Assembly: GCA_030522415.1 (NCBI GenBank)
Contig: CM060104.1
Span: 26,384,325-26,448,324, forward strand
Origin: Channallabes apus
Taxonomy: Eukaryota; Chordata; Actinopteri; Siluriformes; Clariidae
Reading direction: 5' to 3'
DNA: 64,000 nucleotides
Made by a program: the position numbers and the translations under genes
Shown here: piece by piece, positions 43,637 through 54,990 of the stretch
How positions within the stretch are numbered: the first letter of the stretch is position 1
Layout of the letters: every line of letters begins with the position of its first letter
The notes under the pieces: model-generated
The model's input: the letters and a program-made list of their open reading frames with translations, nothing else
Told to the model about the DNA's origin: nothing
The model's database searches: none

Positions 43637-45186
43637 ATGTAGGACATCCAAATACATGAATGAATGGGCAGTTATGACGCTTTGGTCAGTGTAGACATGC
43701 ATAGTATTCCTTGAATTATATCTATAATTAAGGACTTGACAAAATCAACTTCTTTATATCTTATGTTAATAGGTGGCTGACCTTGGAGCAGAGTATTCCA
43801 ATTGCAAATAATTGTTTTGCACCATAAATCATTCTTTCCTTCTGGTACTTCACTGACTTGTGAACAGTTACTGCCTTGCCTGGATATTCCCTGGCATGGA
43901 TAAATCACAGCTAATTGAACTTTATTTTCTTTTGGGTCTTAAATATACAGACATTCTTCACATTCTAAGTGTAAGACATGGAATTATTGTGAGTCTGAAA
44001 ACACTGAAGCGATTTCTCAAGAAGAATGGATGCTTTCGTCGTAAACACTTTGACAACCTTGAAAATGTTATTCAGTTCATAAAAGAAGAACTGGAGGGCT
44101 CAGGGGCCCTGCATGGCTACCGGTGGATGTACAGTAAATGTAAAGACAAGGGATTACATGTTCGAAAAGAAGATGCTCGTTTAATTCTTTCAAGTCTGGA
44201 TCCAGTAGGCAGAGACTTGAGAAGGCAGAGGAGACTCAACAGAAGAGCTTACTTCGCGAAAGGGCCAAATTTTGTATGGCATGTTGATTCATATGACAAG
44301 TTAAAGCCTTTTGGCATATGTATAAACGGGGCCATAGATGGATTCTCAAGGATGATTTTGTGGCTCAATGCATACAACACAAACAGTGATCCCAAAGTTG
44401 TTGGTGGATATTTTCTCGAGACGGTAAGAGAAACTGGTGGTTGTCCTCGTACTTTAAGAGCAGACATGGGAACCGAGAACAGCTCTATCCGAGACATTCA
44501 GCGGTCCTTGCGTCAAAATGATGTTGACTTACAAAGTGGTGAAAGGAGTTTCATCTATGGGCGAAGCACAAGTAACCAAAGAATTGAAAGTTGGTGGGGA
44601 ATTCTTCGCAAAGAGTGTGTGGAGTTTTGGCTGGAGCAACTCCATAGCCTCAAAAATGAAGGTGTTTTCAATGGGGAATTCCTAGATAAAAATCTTATCA
44701 TCTTCTGCTTTCTTGGTATCATACAAGTAAGTCATTCTCACACAAAAAATCTCCATTATAAAATAATTGAATAGATATTTAAATATTTATTTATTCTGCG
44801 TATACTTCTGTTTTAATTTATTTGTGCTCTCCTCTTTCTGTCTTCAGACTGAATTGGATGCTGTCAAAGAGTCATGGAATAGTCACCTTATTCGTCCGTC
44901 ACGAAACCAGAGAGTTCCCCATGGACGCCCTGAAGTCATGCATTTATTACCGGAACTATACAACACACAGGACTACTTATGCCAGATTCCAGAGGATGAA
45001 GTCAACCATTATGAAAATGAGTGTGTCCACCGATCCGACATTGTTTGTGATAACGACGTCTTTACACTGTGCACCTCCATCATGGCTGAAAATAATCTTC
45101 ATGTTCCTGGGGACACTTACATGGCATTGGACCTCTACCTTTTCCTACGACAAGAACTAACAAATCGTCTAGACATTGAAAGATAA
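42841..45186 (+). CDS. Spliced DDE integrase-type transposase
   Basis: Predicted exons 42841-42884, 43868-44726 and 44848-45186 (1242 nt, 413 aa). Exon 1 (MNGEEEAHISSTTL) lies in the inverted repeat. The second intron has clean GTAAGT and TCTTCAG sites, phase 0. The N-terminal part (LYFLLGLKYTDILHILS) is a helix-turn-helix; then YRWMYSKC, and the rve core with D155 (WHVDSYDKLKPFG), D214 (LRADMGTEN) and E255 (NQRIESWWG), spacing 58 and 40 residues. The C-terminal part has RPSRNQRVPHGRP and TDPTLF-like Cys residues. If exon 1 is not used, translation can start at the ATG at 43896. No stop or shift is present. Confidence 0.82.
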
Positions 45187-46951
45187 AGATTGGCATGCAT
45201 GAACACAGCCCCATTCACACAATGTACTGTCTCAAGGAAAATTATCTTTTCCCTTTCCTGGGTAAATGTAAAATTAAAAGTAAATGCTTTATTGATCCTT
45301 CAGAGGTACGAAGATAGAAATATTTTGGCCATAAAGTCTGCAAAACCACCGATGAGCCTCTTAAAAATCAGTACTGACATCCCTCTGAGGCAGTTTCCCA
45401 CAGATACTGTACTTATCTTAACTCATGTGACTTTGACAGACTGACTCCACATCTGGGAGTCCACACTACTCAAAACTGAGGAAGCCGTTCAGATAAAAGG
45501 AGACAATCTTTTACAACTTCAAGTCAAGTTGCTGACATCAATATTTTTGAATGCATTTGTACAGGAATAAACATTAGATCAGATTAATTCCCCTTTTTAT
45601 CTCTAATACAGTGCAACACATCCTGGCAACAAAAAAAAAATGTGGTTTTGGTTTCTAAAAATTATTATTATTATTATTATTTTTACAATGTTTCACAAGT
45701 GCTATGCTTTGATAAGCAACATTAAAATTATTAGAATTAAGTGTGAAAGCAGGTCACTGTTTTTATATTGAGGTGCTTAAGTTATCATATTTACCTTTAA
45801 GGTTTAACAGCATTTTATTAATGTTCAAATCTAATAGAAATTATTAAAAGACAAACAGTAATTTGCGGTACAAAACACTTTATTTAAGAAATTTTATATA
45901 AAACATAACCCATAACAAATGTTCTCTGTAAAAGCTTTTTTTAAACATCATAGATACATGAACATCAATAACTACACTGAAGTGTTGGGAGTTACTCAAA
46001 TAATTACCAACGTCTACTTACAGTAGAAATGTAGAATTCACTACAAAAATAGTAAACTCAGTAAAACACTTCAGAATAACAAACAACATAAAAACAAGTG
46101 CATTGTATTTATCACAACAACTTGAACTGAAGAGTAAAGAGACAAAAAATTCCTACTTGTTCTGGAATACTTACTGTAGGTATGTTGTGAAAATACCAGA
46201 AAAATAAAATATTCATACTAACATGTTTATAATTGAAACCCAAATACTAGAATGCTTATAACTTTATGTAACACTTATTATTATATAATAATTATAATAT
46301 AAATATAATATATTATTGTATAATAAACTGTGATATATATAATGAACTGTCCTTGTTCAAGTAAAGTGTTATTACTGTATATTATCATTTGAGCTGAAAC
46401 CATCAATAGAAAACCATATTTTTGGTTTATGAACATAAAATGAGCTAATGAACAGATCTTAGCCAAATTGTGAGAACGTAAAATAATTATAATCCATCCT
46501 AAACCATATGTTGTCAGATTATATCTCATTCTGTCAAGTTAATGCAATTTGGTCAAATTTATTTTGCACTACATCAATTTCAATTTGAAAGACCCTCCAT
46601 CAAATATATCAAACATTATATCTAAATATATATATTTATTTATATCAAATAAAATTCCCCAAATGTAATTATTCAGTAAAGAAAAACACTATTTGTAAAC
46701 CTTATTTCACTTAGATAAGAAATCAAATACTGTGAAACACCACTAACATACCAATGTTTAAACTAGTCCAATAGTATTTATTAATCTAAAAATTGTGATG
46801 TCCCTGTCAACATTATGTTTGGAGTCCTAAAACCTAGGGAAGACAAAAGCAAATGCATATGAACATAAACACACTTGGTCAAAGAAAAATAGACGAATAA
46901 ATGGAAAAATAATGAATGAATGTAAATGTACTGTGCACCTGAAACTTACCT
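45187..46951. other. AT-rich spacer between the two convergent genes
   Basis: Holds the 3' ends of both transcripts. An AATAAA at about 45566 could serve the transposase. Several AATAAA-like words on the minus strand below 46952 could serve the ligase. No further gene. Confidence 0.6.
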
Positions 46952-49900
46952 CTAAATAATGTCCATTACCCACATGTTGGCATCAAGTACACTTGTAAAA
47001 TCTTCAGCAAGCTCAAGGTATGATCCGTAGTTGTTTGGCACTTCTAACACACAACCACATGTGTGTGACTGGGGGCTTCTGGTAAAGGTGCTCTTTGGCT
47101 CAGTGAAGCGCACATGGATGGACTGTGATACAAGTAGATCAGCACCTGTAAAGGTGTGCAAAAATTATTGTTAATTCAGAGGACAACCTGTGCTACCTAA
47201 ACAATACCTCCACTGTCACATAAGAACACACTGTTTTCTTAATGGGAAGTGCCCAAAACCAGGGTGCATATTGACTAAGCATCTCAAAGTATGAAATTGC
47301 TCCAAAATTCAAAAATTTTGGTCAAACTTTTAGGAGTAGGAATAAGAACAATTCATTAACATTCTTAACATAGAAAATCACGCTTTTCTCCACCAAAATG
47401 TAGAAGAGTTCCCGAGGTACGTATGAGTCGTGAGGAAATGGATCAGGCAGAGACGTGAGCGGACATGGATCTCATAAAAGATGTTTGGACATATTGGTTT
47501 TAAAACCAATAACGTTGTGTATGTAACTGCTCCATTAATGAGCATGTTGTATGCTGTCTCTGCTACTCTGTTTTTTTAGTAACAGCAAAGATGCAGCTTT
47601 GAAACACAGACGGCAGTGTCGGAAATAATAAATTAAACTCTGTTCTTACAGCACCGCTGATCATGCGCAGATTCATACATTCCCACTATATAATGGGAAA
47701 TCAAAGAAAAACAAGCTGCATTTATTGAGTTCAGGGCATCCTTATAAATATAGAAATCCAATTATATTTATATATTCTATATATACATAATTACATAATA
47801 TACACTCCTGTTCAAAAGTTTGGGGTCACTTGCAAATTTCTTTGCAAGAGTCGTTATGAAGTCTTTACAGAGCAGAAGTAGCAGACACATCTCAATATCA
47901 ACTGTTCAAAGGAGATTATTGCATATTTTGGACATCGCCAGCATTCCTTTACAATGTAGAAAGAAATAAAAATCAGGAATGATCATGGAGTTAGAAAGTG
48001 ACCCCAAACTTTTGAAGGTAGTGTACACCTACTGTAACTGTTTCTTGACATTCTTTGTCATAAGCAGGACTTTATCACAGTGTATTCCCATGTTTCACAC
48101 TCCTCAGGGGTACATGCAGCAAACTGACAGGTGGCATTGAGGCTTTCACAAATTGACTCTACTCACTTTTTACCTTTAGAGGTAAGAGTAGGGCAGAATT
48201 TTACTTTCATTATTTCTTTACATTTTACTCCCTTCTTTGCAAACTAAACTGTCTGTTGAGCACAAAGCTTTCACACAACTGATGTTGATTTCATCATTTC
48301 GCTTTTCCACCATTTAAAACTACAAAAACCAGTAAAAACTACAACACCCACTATAACGCGCAGCCTACTTTGAAAGCATGTGATATCACTCTTTAAGAGC
48401 AGCAAATTAGGCTGCATGTTATAGTGGGTATTGTAGTTTGACTTGTTTATTGTTTAAAATAGTGAAAAAGTTAAATGCTGAAATCAGTGGCAGTTGGTTG
48501 AAAGCTAAACTTATAGACGTGCGACTCGGATGCAGAATGTCAGGCTAATCAGACTGCTCCAATCACAACTGTTTAAAGCCCTATAATACAGCTATGCAAG
48601 ACTGTCACAATCTGATGAAAATTACCTCGAAAAGAAAGCGAAACTGGAGAGAGAATGAGAGCATTTTGCTTGCAAGGGAGGGAGTAAAATGTAAAGAAAT
48701 AATTTAGGTAAAATTTCACCCTACTCTTACTTCTAACGATAAAAAGCAAGTGGCGGCAATTTGTGAAAGCATCAATACCATGTGTCAGTTTGCCGCACAT
48801 ACCCCAAAGGAGTGTGAGAAATGGGGGTACGCCGTGGTAATGAAGTGATGAAGTGTGGCTCAAAAAACATTTGTGTACACTGTCAAATAATTGAATACAG
48901 ATATATAAAATATATAAAAATAAAATAAAATTAATCATTTAAAAAAATAATAATAATAATTAAAAAATAATATATATAGGAACACAATTTCCTCACAACC
49001 AATAACCAGTTAGGACACCTTCTAAGTTTTCGTGGGGATAGAAGTAATTTCCTGTTTTAATAATGTTGAAAACTCCTACACCTGAAAGCAGGACCAAAAT
49101 GATGTGACTCTTTTGGCCACTTAGGAGAGATTTCTTACTCAGAGAGGCTTAGTAAATAAAGGCCCTGGAGTTTCCACAAAATCATGGCAAAAGCTTCATA
49201 TAACATCCATCCTTTTGCCTTTTTGGAAAAAGGTGAGCACTTCCTCCAAGTATATGATTAGACAGAATACAGACAGAGAAGTCTGTCTCAAATTAGACAG
49301 AGAAGTTGATATTGCCTGGAGACTGATCAGTGTATAGCAGGTTTCCCAAAAAATACTGTATAGGAAGAAATGGTTGGCATAAATGCAAAGTGAGGTTAAA
49401 AAGTGAGGAAAATCTGGAGGTGTTAGAGAGATTTTTTAAATGTACATTATATTACAATTCCCCAGAACATTTTTTATGGTAATATCTTTAATTATTAGTT
49501 ACAAAATATCACTTGTGCGAAAATACAAACAAAAACATTACCTGTGCAAAACCGGAGAAATTTCCTCAGGCGAACATCACTACAGGTCCTGATAAATTTT
49601 TTAAGGAAATCCAGAATCTGACACTCTCGTTTGTTGAGAGTTTCATGTTGCAACATTGCTACAACCTTCCTGGTTGTGGGAGTGAGATTAGACATCACTT
49701 CATCTAGTCCTCCTGGAGGAAGATGGAGTCCCTGCAGAATATTGCTCCAACACTCTGCTACATAGGCTGGGTCTTGCACCATTTCTTTGTGTGCAACTTC
49801 AAGCAGAGTTCTCCTCAAATTGTCCTCCGTGACATGTCTTTTAATGTCATGTGCCTCAAGGAATTCAAACCATTCTTCTTTTCCAAAAATGGATTTAAAA

Positions 49901-52600
49901 TCTCTCATTGCCTGCTCTGCAATCTCCTTATCTTCACTTGGAATTGTTTCCAGGAATGCAGCAAGCAGTTCATCATCCTTGATTTCCTGGTGAAGGCAGT
50001 GAGAAAGAAAGGGCTTAGCCAAGGCCACAGGAAAGTACTTTGCCATGTTGTAGCCTAACACCATCACTTTGGCCACATTCTCCCACTCGTCTTTCATATC
50101 ATGCCTGATCATTGGAACTTTCAGCACATTCCCAGTTGTGCATTTTAGTATAAATGTTTCCCAGTACTCACTCAAGGCATCACGCAAGACCCCACCATTG
50201 TCCTCTCCCTTTTCAGCATTGCCATTTGGAAGGACCATCTCAATCTCCAGCAGCATGTCATCAACTGTTATCTGTCCATCCTTAAATGCAGCATTCAGTT
50301 CATAAAATATGTTTCCCCTTCGAAGTCTTAGTTTAACAACCTTATTTTCATGATGAAGTCCTATTGGTGGTGGTTGTACTACAGCAGTCTCCACTGGAAG
50401 AGTGTCATCCAGGACAACATTGTCATATGGGAGGTAAACGTACCCTATTTGGATCTCCTCATCAACTGAAACTGATGTGTTTTGTTCTTGCAGCAGGTCA
50501 TGGTCATCTAAATGCAATGGTGATGGGAATTTCTCATCATTAGCATCAACAAAAAGAAACCTTGTGTCTGTTGTGGATGTGCTTGCCATTACAGTGTCAG
50601 TGGTAAGTTTGATGGGAGTGCTTGTCAACATAGCAACTTCACTGGCATGCTCATCAACGACAATTCCTGTGCTTTTTGAGTGTGTGTGTAGAGATGAAGC
50701 TATATGTGAATCTACTTGATTTGCAGTTATGTCCTGTGCATCCGTGAAAATCCTTTTGCATGACACATAAAGTCTAAGCAGTTTCACTTTTCTCAAATTG
50801 TACAGCTGACCAAGTGTCATGGATGAGTCCAGCTCAGCTTCAGTGAAGTCTCTTAGTGTAAATTCAAACTGATTTATATTTCCAAGCTTGTTTTTTCCCT
50901 GCGGGAAAAACAGATCTTTGCCAGTGTTCAACAGCTCACTCACTGGAGTGTCCTTCGATGCCTTGAGATGTCTGACTCCACCTCCTTTTCTTTCTCTGAC
51001 TTGAATAAGTGAGCCTTCGACCTCTTCAAACAAGCCAATTTGATATGTACGGCTGTTTTTGAGGGCATTTAAGTTGCCAGCTAATTTTTGAGAACGATTA
51101 TCTGAATGAGATCTTTTACCAGTCCTCCGTAGTTGAATTTTTTCTCGTAGACTTTGAGTCGCTTTTGACACAATCGAGGAACTCTTTTCAAATGCTGCCA
51201 CTTCTCTTCTGCAATACTGTCGAATGGCAATTCTGTCTCCAAATTTGGGAACATATTTCATTAGCTGCTCATCTGACATCCCGTTTACAGCATAACAGTC
51301 TATCTGCAGAGGAGAGTTGAGGGATTATTGTATATAATAAACAATAACAATAAACACAAGAAATGGCACTATAGCCTTAAGCCATAGTTCAAATTGCCAC
51401 ATATATTTATAATGCTAAATATTGTAGTATTTGATTAAAGACTGACAAAGTATTAACGCTAATTGTCAGCCATGTAACCCATGTGCATAATGTTATGTAT
51501 ATCCACAAATACTATAAACACAGGATACTGGGATTTTAGGTGTTTACATGTACATAACCCATATACCATATATACCTAGTGCACTTTCATCCAGATTACA
51601 AGAGAATAAAGAGTTTACGATGTGATGTCCTACTCCAAATTCCTTCCTTCTACTTTTATGCTATTATAACTACTATGCTATTCTACTTTTATACAGTATA
51701 ATGTGGGAACAGAGCAATATAAAAAAGTCAATACTATAGTATAGAAACAAAAACCTTCTAATTGAGATGCACTTACCTTTTCATTTACAAACACGGAGAT
51801 GATGCCCTGATCCAACTCACGCTGTTGTTGCAGAAAATCTAAGAATCCCTGATCCATTCTGTCCAAAAAAGGCAAATACACTATGAAAAAGCACGAACTG
51901 TTCAGTCAGTCTGACAGAATGCATCTATTAGACCAATCTATCTGTGCCCCCCTTTATACACCTACTGTATACGGTTTGACTCGGTGTGGCACCGTGAGCC
52001 GCCTCGAGTGACTGCCCGACGTTCCGGGAGCTTTCTCATGTTAATGTTCATCATGTTTAATGTTTTTCCGCGTGGAAAGATGGAAATGTAATCACATGAT
52101 GCATGAAACGTATTTACGGCCACCACGCAAAACTGCACAGGTGTGATTGGGGTATTAAACAGACTGTAAAATATATGCGCATATGTGACGTGACATTTTC
52201 TGCGAGTAACACAAGGACAAACTGGGTACTGTTACAGTCAGCATACATAATGTTGAAGTATAACCAAAACCGGACTAGCCCGCGGTGACGTTGGTATGAA
52301 GTTAGACGTTGGATATTCGCGCTCCGGCTTCTATACTCCGGTTTGTGGCGGACATTCGCTATCAGAGTCCGGCGACCGAACCTCGTCACTGCGCAAGTTA
52401 CTGACCGTCTGCAAATTACTGACTGAATACCAATAATATTCATATTATAAATATTCATATTGTAATATTTATTCTCCACCACAAATCGGGATCTAGAAGC
52501 AGGCGCGCGAATACCCAAGGTCCAACTTTAAACCAACTTCAGCGCGGTCCGGAACCAGTAGAATAAACAGCCTTATGGAAAATGAGATCGCAGAATATCA

Positions 52601-52637
<37 letters not shown>

Positions 52638-52890
52638 CGGGGGAAGCAGTGTGTTCTTACATTATATTTAAATTTCAATGAAAACCTGCATGCTGCGTTA
52701 TTCTATGCCCGTGGCCTGGAGCAAAAGATGGGGCACAGGAAAGCCTCATAAAATGTTCCATGAAAGTGTGGAACATGCAAACATATCCACAAACCTTTAA
52801 AATTAAGTTAAATGTTTAAATATTAAGTTAAAAGTTGGTGACATACCTTAAAGTCGTTGAGCTGATATGAGCTTCTTCTTCTCCGTTCAT
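46952..52890 (-). CDS. Spliced SAM/HECT-like E3 ubiquitin ligase, transposon-borne
   Basis: Predicted exons 52890-52847, 51858-51777, 51303-49542 and 47145-46952 (2082 nt, 693 aa). Donors GTATGT, GTAAGT and GTAATG; acceptors TTTTGGACAG, CCTCTGCAG and CCTTTACAG. Exon 1 is the one in the right inverted repeat. Residues about 16-80 look like a SAM domain (VNEKIDCYAVNGMSDEQLMK). After a long Ser/Thr-rich linker comes a HECT N-lobe (EDNGGVLRDALSEYW; VLGYNMAKYFPVALAKPFL). The last exon gives the C-lobe, with SHTCGCVLEVP placing the catalytic Cys at about 659, 34 residues from the end as in HECT enzymes. It resembles fish proteins annotated as G2E3-like. Role in transposition unknown. Confidence 0.82.
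47803..48030. mobile_element. Short Tc1-derived MITE in the ligase intron
   Basis: Ends are inverted: TGTTCAAAAGTTTGGGGTCA and TGACCCCAAACTTTTGAA. The inside shares GTCTTTACAGAGCAGAAGTA with the element at 21689-22225. Confidence 0.75.
48085..48835. mobile_element. Foldback element in the ligase intron
   Basis: A near-complete palindrome. CCCATGTTTCACACTCCT at 48088 pairs with AGGAGTGTGAGAAATGGG. Arms of about 170 bp pair through GAAATAATTTAGGTAAAAT-type sequence, and the centre repeats CAACACCCACTATAACGCG against ATAGTGGGTATTGTAGTTT. No coding capacity. Confidence 0.7.
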
Positions 52891-53154
52891 GTCCGATAGG
52901 TCATAACTTCGAATCCAGACGTGTAAACCAATCAGCGCGCTCGGTTTATTATTCCGTGCTCAAAGTTTATTAATCGGAGCAGACGGTGGTATTATTCCGC
53001 GCGCAAGGTTTATTAATCCGCACGCACGGATATTTTATTCCGTGCACTCGGTTTATTATTCTGAGGGCATGATTTATTAATCCGAGCGCATGATGTATTA
53101 ATCCGCGTGCTCTGTTTGTTGATATTTTTCCCTCATGACCCCTGGGGGGCTCCG
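52083..53154. repeat. Right terminal inverted repeat of the two-gene transposon
   Basis: Inverse of 42577-43636. It holds the identical 44-nt exon on the minus strand (52890-52847) and a TG run of about 34 bp (about 52602-52635), longer than in the left copy. Confidence 0.92.
52929..53118. repeat. Subterminal tandem repeats, right
   Basis: Mirror of 42615-42790. Confidence 0.75.
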
Positions 53155-54118
53155 TAAACAGTGAAACATTCCACAGGTTTATAATACATGGCGGCCAAGT
53201 GAACCACGTTCCCGTCGAACGAAACGAGGCATAATCGTGGTGTTTGCTTCGGTTATGACACACCATAGTTTATTATCTGCTGTGGTAGATCTGATTATTT
53301 ATCCAAACACAATAATAAAGCTTTATATCCTCAGGAGGGCTCAGTACATTGTTTTAGCGATAGTTTCACGGAAGCGAGTTCAGAACTAATCTAACCAAAC
53401 CAAAAAAAAAAAAAAACATCCGAAGCTTCAAATAGAATGAACGAACTAATGAAATTGATATATATGTAATTGATATACTGTATATACAGACGTGTGTGTG
53501 TCATTTTAATTCAAATGAACATTTTAATGCTTTCTGATACACTTATCAACTTATCCACATACACTTATCAACACAAACTCTCCGTGCACGCACACACAAT
53601 CTCTAAAAAATGAATATTAATAACATACATATACAAATAAACAAAAATATAAACGTCTATATTGAAGTTTACGGTGAACGCAGAGTCGGCTAAGCACACG
53701 TGATGTTTTCTAACATGCGTTAGATAGTTTTTTTTTATGACTCTATACACAATACTTTGCTATTTTTATAGATGTTGAGCATCGTGAGCAAGCCCGAGAT
53801 CATATTAACGTTAATTATCACCAGCCGGCATGAATAGCACACGAGTAACGTGAGTTGGACGCACACCAATCGATTCGACTATGGTTAATCGCTCACTCCG
53901 TAGGCTCCCTGAATAGGCGGGAAAGGGATGGAACCGCGCATTCGTCCCGGCAGGAAAAAAAAAAACTAAACAGATCTAACAGATGAGGACTCAGATTAAT
54001 GTGCAAAAAATATATAATAAAAACTATATAAGTCTACATAGCCTTTATAAGACTCTACCTTAAGCGCACTTAAAACATTTTGTTTAGTTTTAAAATAAAA
54101 CAATTTTAAAACATAACT

Positions 54119-54182
54119 CAGGATTTGAACCAGCGCTTTGTAGATCACTGGCCGAGTGTTCTAACCGCTACACCAAGCGGCC
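54119..54182 (-). repeat. tRNA-like module, right arm
   Basis: Inverse copy of 36780-36842: on the minus strand GCTTGGTGTAGCGGTTAGAA and GCTGGTTCAAATCC. No acceptor-stem pairing convincing enough for a real tRNA gene. Confidence 0.55.
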
Positions 54183-54918
54183 ACTTAGAGACAATGCACA
54201 CCAGAGACCTTAATAAGCCACTCGACTTCTTTGAAAGCAAGTGTATTTCTTTGATAAGTGACGAAGTAAGCCTGTTATAATAATAACTTGGTGTTATTTG
54301 ATCTTATTGGTTTAGAAATTTATATTTAAATAAAACCCTACACACTTCTTTTCTAATTACACGTGATAAAATCTAAAGGCTCACTGTGTTAATATTTATT
54401 GTGCTTAAATTTGATCTTAATAAGATTTGATTTAATTTGAATTCTACATTTGTACTGTAATTATAGTACTGTGATTATGAATTCGGTCAACTACAGTGTT
54501 TCACTTGATGTTATCGGCTATTACGTGTATTATTGAGGCAGAGAATGAACTAAGGCATGAGGCGTCAGTCTGTAGTTATATAGCGCCACTCAGTGGTAAA
54601 AGCCAGCAAATGCACAGCAAATGCACATCCCGTAATGCGGCGGCGACGTTACATACGACGCTCCGATTTTGTAACCACTGTAGCTGCGTATTTATACATT
54701 TGGAATCTGCATCTACATTTTCCGTTATATGTATAGAATTATGTTCAACTGAAACTCATGATCAATGGTGTTAGTGTACTTATGTAGTGATAATTAGTTT
54801 CAGCCAAATCACTAAAACTAACAATGGGCTATGCAATGCGTTACTCATTTATTTATTTATTTATTTCAATAACATAACATTTATCTTAGCTGGATGTTCT
54901 AATTCGCAACTCACACTG

Positions 54919-54922
<4 letters not shown>

Positions 54923-54987
<65 letters not shown>
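54923..54987. repeat. (TA)n microsatellite
   Basis: About 65 bp of uninterrupted TA. Confidence 0.95.

Positions 54988-54990
<3 letters not shown>

Larger units (their letters stand above)
42577..53154. mobile_element. Two-gene DNA transposon (DDE transposase plus HECT-like ligase)
   Basis: 10.6 kb between TA dinucleotides (42575-42576 and 53155-53156). Terminal inverted repeats start CGGAGCCCCCCAGGGGTCAT and are about 1.06 kb. It encodes two convergent spliced genes and holds a Tc1 MITE and a foldback element in one intron. The transposase is of the retroviral-integrase fold and resembles the eukaryotic families catalogued as IS3EU or Ginger; I cannot decide between them. Near-identity of the repeats and intact frames suggest recent activity. 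Confidence 0.85.

Noticed and set aside
54496..54774. 92-codon plus-strand frame in the right arm
   Set aside because: Lies in repeat modules whose left-arm copies are not open.
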